This document shows, one piece after another, positions 4,740-6,351 of a stretch of 6,351 bases of DNA. Origin of the DNA: Lachnospiraceae bacterium (GTDB lineage: Bacteria; Bacillota; Clostridia; Lachnospirales; Lachnospiraceae); assembly GCA_003488445.1 (NCBI GenBank), contig DNLO01000115.1, positions 1 through 6,351 on the forward strand, given 5' to 3'. The notes under the pieces were generated by a model. That model saw only the letters and a list, made by a program, of their open reading frames with translations. It was not told the origin of the DNA and ran no database searches. The first letter of the stretch is position 1, and the number at the start of each line of letters is the position of its first letter. The translations under genes were made by a program, and so were the position numbers.

Positions 4740-5959
4740 GTGCTTCCTCCTGCAGCACACATGCCTGCGATATAGCCTGTAGCCCAGGCAAAGTGAAGGT
4801 TGTAGCCTCCGCATACGCCGTCTGCATCCAGGAGCTCTCCGGTTATATAGATATTCTTTTGGACTTTCAGTCTGCAGTTATCATCTATCTCAGTCAGCGC
4901 TGTTCCTCCCACAGTAGTCTGAGCTCTCGACATATCACTTATGATATCCTGTGACACTTCATATCTGTGATGCTTGACGTTATCCCTCAGGTCATTTATA
5001 AAGCTCTGTTTTCTCGTATCTATGGGATGCACCAGATAGTTTATGAGCTTCTTCGGAAAGAGCCCCACCAGTATCTCTGAGAGCTTACGCTCAGGGTATT
5101 TCCTCACCCTGTCTTCAATAAGTGTATGGAAAAGAGTGTCATCAGCCGCCGGATAATAATCAACCTCAACATATGCCTTCTCTCCGGCTCCTATCCTCCT
5201 GCAGGCGTTGCCTGAGATATCGAGGGCACATATTCCCGACAGTCCCTTATCGAAAGGCTGCAGTTCACCTGAGGAAGCTTCGATCACTTCTCCTTTTTCA
5301 TTTATCAGTTTGAGAGCCGCTTCACACCTGACTCCGGTGAGAGCTGACATATCCTCTGTGAGTCTGAGAGGCGTGAGTGCGGGGTATATATCCGTCGTCA
5401 CAGCCCCCAGTCCTCTGACAATGTCATATCCGGATCCGTCAGACCCCGTCTTCTTTGCGGCGCTGCCTCCACAGGAGATGATCACGGCATCATATATCCT
5501 TCCTTCAGGAAACATATCACTCTTTACAATGACAGTACCGTCACCATTTACAGCTACCGATATGTTTCTGCATCCGCAGGTGACCGGCACTCCCAGCCTT
5601 TCCAGCTCAAGCTTCAGAGCCGTCCGCACAGACTCGGCAGTATCGGTATAGGGATATATCCCTCCACGTCTTTCCCTGCATACCACTCCCAGCTCTTCAA
5701 AGAACCTGACACATTCCTTAGATCCGAAGCGTGACAGCACGGAGGATATGATCCCGTCACTGTCTGTTCCCGAATGGTAGTGCTCTCTGCTGATATCGGT
5801 ATTGGTATAGTTGCATTTGCCGTTACCGGTTATGAGTATCTTGTTTGCTATACTGTCAGTATGCTCATATAAATAAACGGCCGCACCGTGACGAGCCGCC
5901 GTAATGGCTGCCGTGATCCCGGATGCGCCCGCTCCTATGACTGCTACATTTCTGCTCAT
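4736..5959 (-). CDS. NAD(P)/FAD-dependent oxidoreductase, HI0933/YhiN family
   Basis: A complete 407-residue flavoprotein of normal family length (about 400). The N-terminus is a dinucleotide-binding fold, VAVIGAGASGITAAI with GAGASG at 9-14, ending in the acidic YLYEH. ILITGNGKCNYTN (about 42-53) is the strongest signature of the HI0933 family, and the C-terminal GELLDADGVCGGYNLHFAWATGYIAG closes the FAD site. Middle blocks RRGGIYPYTDTAESV and YPALTPL also fit. Members are variously named aminoacetone oxidase-like or BaiN-like flavoproteins; the substrate here cannot be told. The ATG at 5959 shares its A with the TGA of the flippase gene (TGATG), with a GGGGA about nine bases upstream; a GTG one codon earlier is also possible. 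The gene's own end overlaps the COG2509 gene by ATGA. The two flavoproteins are unrelated in detail and both complete, so they are not a duplication. Confidence 0.92.
   Translation of the reverse strand: MSRNVAVIGAGASGITAAITAARHGAAVYLYEHTDSIANKILITGNGKCNYTNTDISREHYHSGTDSDGIISSVLSRFGSKECVRFFEELGVVCRERRGGIYPYTDTAESVRTALKLELERLGVPVTCGCRNISVAVNGDGTVIVKSDMFPEGRIYDAVIISCGGSAAKKTGSDGSGYDIVRGLGAVTTDIYPALTPLRLTEDMSALTGVRCEAALKLINEKGEVIEASSGELQPFDKGLSGICALDISGNACRRIGAGEKAYVEVDYYPAADDTLFHTLIEDRVRKYPERKLSEILVGLFPKKLINYLVHPIDTRKQSFINDLRDNVKHHRYEVSQDIISDMSRAQTTVGGTALTEIDDNCRLKVQKNIYITGELLDADGVCGGYNLHFAWATGYIAGMCAAGGST
4746..4751 (-). promoter_or_regulatory. Ribosome binding site deciding the COG2509 start
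   Basis: AGGAGG on the minus strand, six bases before the ATG at 4739 and inside the final codons of the preceding HI0933-type gene. It favours the internal ATG over the longer frame opening at 4814. Confidence 0.85.
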
Positions 5960-6351
5960 CACACGATCCCCGTCCGCTTGATCATCCTCACCAGCCTCGC
6001 TCCCATCGGCATATCATACATTTCTTCTTCTCTCACGGCACCAAGCTTGATGATGCAGACCAGATACACGACCATCCCCGTCAGTCCCGGTATCACTACC
6101 TGTAACAGAGCCCCTGTAAAGAGCGACAGTATCTTCTGCAGGAAAAATACGATCACTCCCATCACTACGGAAGAAAGCCCCGGAAGTATGAAGGTACCTC
6201 TCTTCTCCTGCTTATGTCCCAGCGCATGCTTAAGAGAGAGATTGTTCAGGAAGCACATGCTGAGCGAGAAGACAACGGTGGAAATGACCACGGCATAGAT
6301 CCCCAGATCCGTCTTTTCCATGAGAGCTATCAGGGCTGCAATATGCAGCAC
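5959..6351 (-). CDS. SpoVB/MurJ-like polysaccharide or lipid flippase, C-terminal part
   Basis: The last 130 residues of a multi-pass membrane protein whose start is beyond the right edge. Three hydrophobic segments are visible: about 14-36 (GIYAVVISTVVFSLSMCFL), 54-78 (FILPGLSSVVMGVIVFF and on) and 80-104 (LLQVVIPGLTGMVVYLVCII). Between them are the basic loop KHALGHKQEKRGTF and a short cytoplasmic tail, REEEMYDMPMGARLVRMIKR. The tail (LxxEE...MPxGxRLVRxxKR) is characteristic of the stage V sporulation protein B / oligosaccharide flippase branch of the MVF/MATE-like superfamily in Clostridia. Such proteins move lipid-linked cell-wall or polysaccharide precursors across the inner membrane. 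Whether it acts in sporulation, peptidoglycan or capsule cannot be decided from this fragment. Its TGA overlaps the next gene start, so it belongs to the flavoprotein operon. Confidence 0.8.
   Translation of the reverse strand: MLHIAALIALMEKTDLGIYAVVISTVVFSLSMCFLNNLSLKHALGHKQEKRGTFILPGLSSVVMGVIVFFLQKILSLFTGALLQVVIPGLTGMVVYLVCIIKLGAVREEEMYDMPMGARLVRMIKRTGIV

Noticed and set aside
4740..4814. A 25-codon N-terminal extension of the COG2509 protein
   Set aside because: It lies wholly inside the preceding gene, is Arg/Cys-rich and unlike the family N-terminus, while AGGAGG sits correctly in front of the ATG at 4739.

Overview
The window looks like a piece of a Clostridia chromosome, most likely a Lachnospiraceae-type gut or rumen Firmicute. 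This is inferred from a SpoVB-like flippase tail, the paired HI0933-type and COG2509-type flavoproteins, an Rpn/PD-(D/E)XK 'putative transposase' of the kind common in that family, and strong AGGAGG ribosome binding sites. No taxon can be fixed from the bases alone. Every supported gene is on the minus strand, so transcription runs from high to low coordinates.

In transcription order: (1) the C-terminal 130 residues of a multi-pass SpoVB/MurJ-like lipid or polysaccharide flippase (5959-6351, cut by the window edge); (2) an HI0933/YhiN-type FAD enzyme (4736-5959), overlapping the flippase stop by one base; (3) a COG2509-type FAD-dependent dehydrogenase (3150-4739), overlapping the previous gene by ATGA and preceded by a clear AGGAGG. 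These three form a tight operon.

Next comes a 333-base stretch without an intact gene (2817-3149). It starts with what appears to be the broken 5' end of a fourth operon gene, a 31-codon reading frame opening like a Lachnospiraceae alpha/beta-hydrolase-type protein and then running into unrelated sequence. It then holds a good sigma-A-type promoter (TTGACA, 17 bases, TATCCT) with two dyads, and a roughly 200-base leader with a hairpin that can cover the ribosome binding site of the next gene. This stretch is visibly more AT-rich than its flanks.

Downstream lies a second run: an Rpn-family PD-(D/E)XK nuclease with a repetitive coiled-coil tail (1911-2816), glutamate 5-kinase proB without a PUA domain (1015-1884), 5-formyltetrahydrofolate cyclo-ligase (441-1022, 8-base overlap) and the N-terminal third of miaB (1-439, running off the left edge). 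The last three are housekeeping genes for proline synthesis, one-carbon metabolism and tRNA modification. proA, often the partner of proB, is not between proB and the cyclo-ligase.

The most interesting point is the junction: a nuclease of a mobile-like family sits inside a housekeeping block, next to a truncated gene, with its own promoter and a structured leader, and the weakly initiated proB follows it within a few bases. I see no CRISPR array, tRNA, rRNA or clear anti-phage system.
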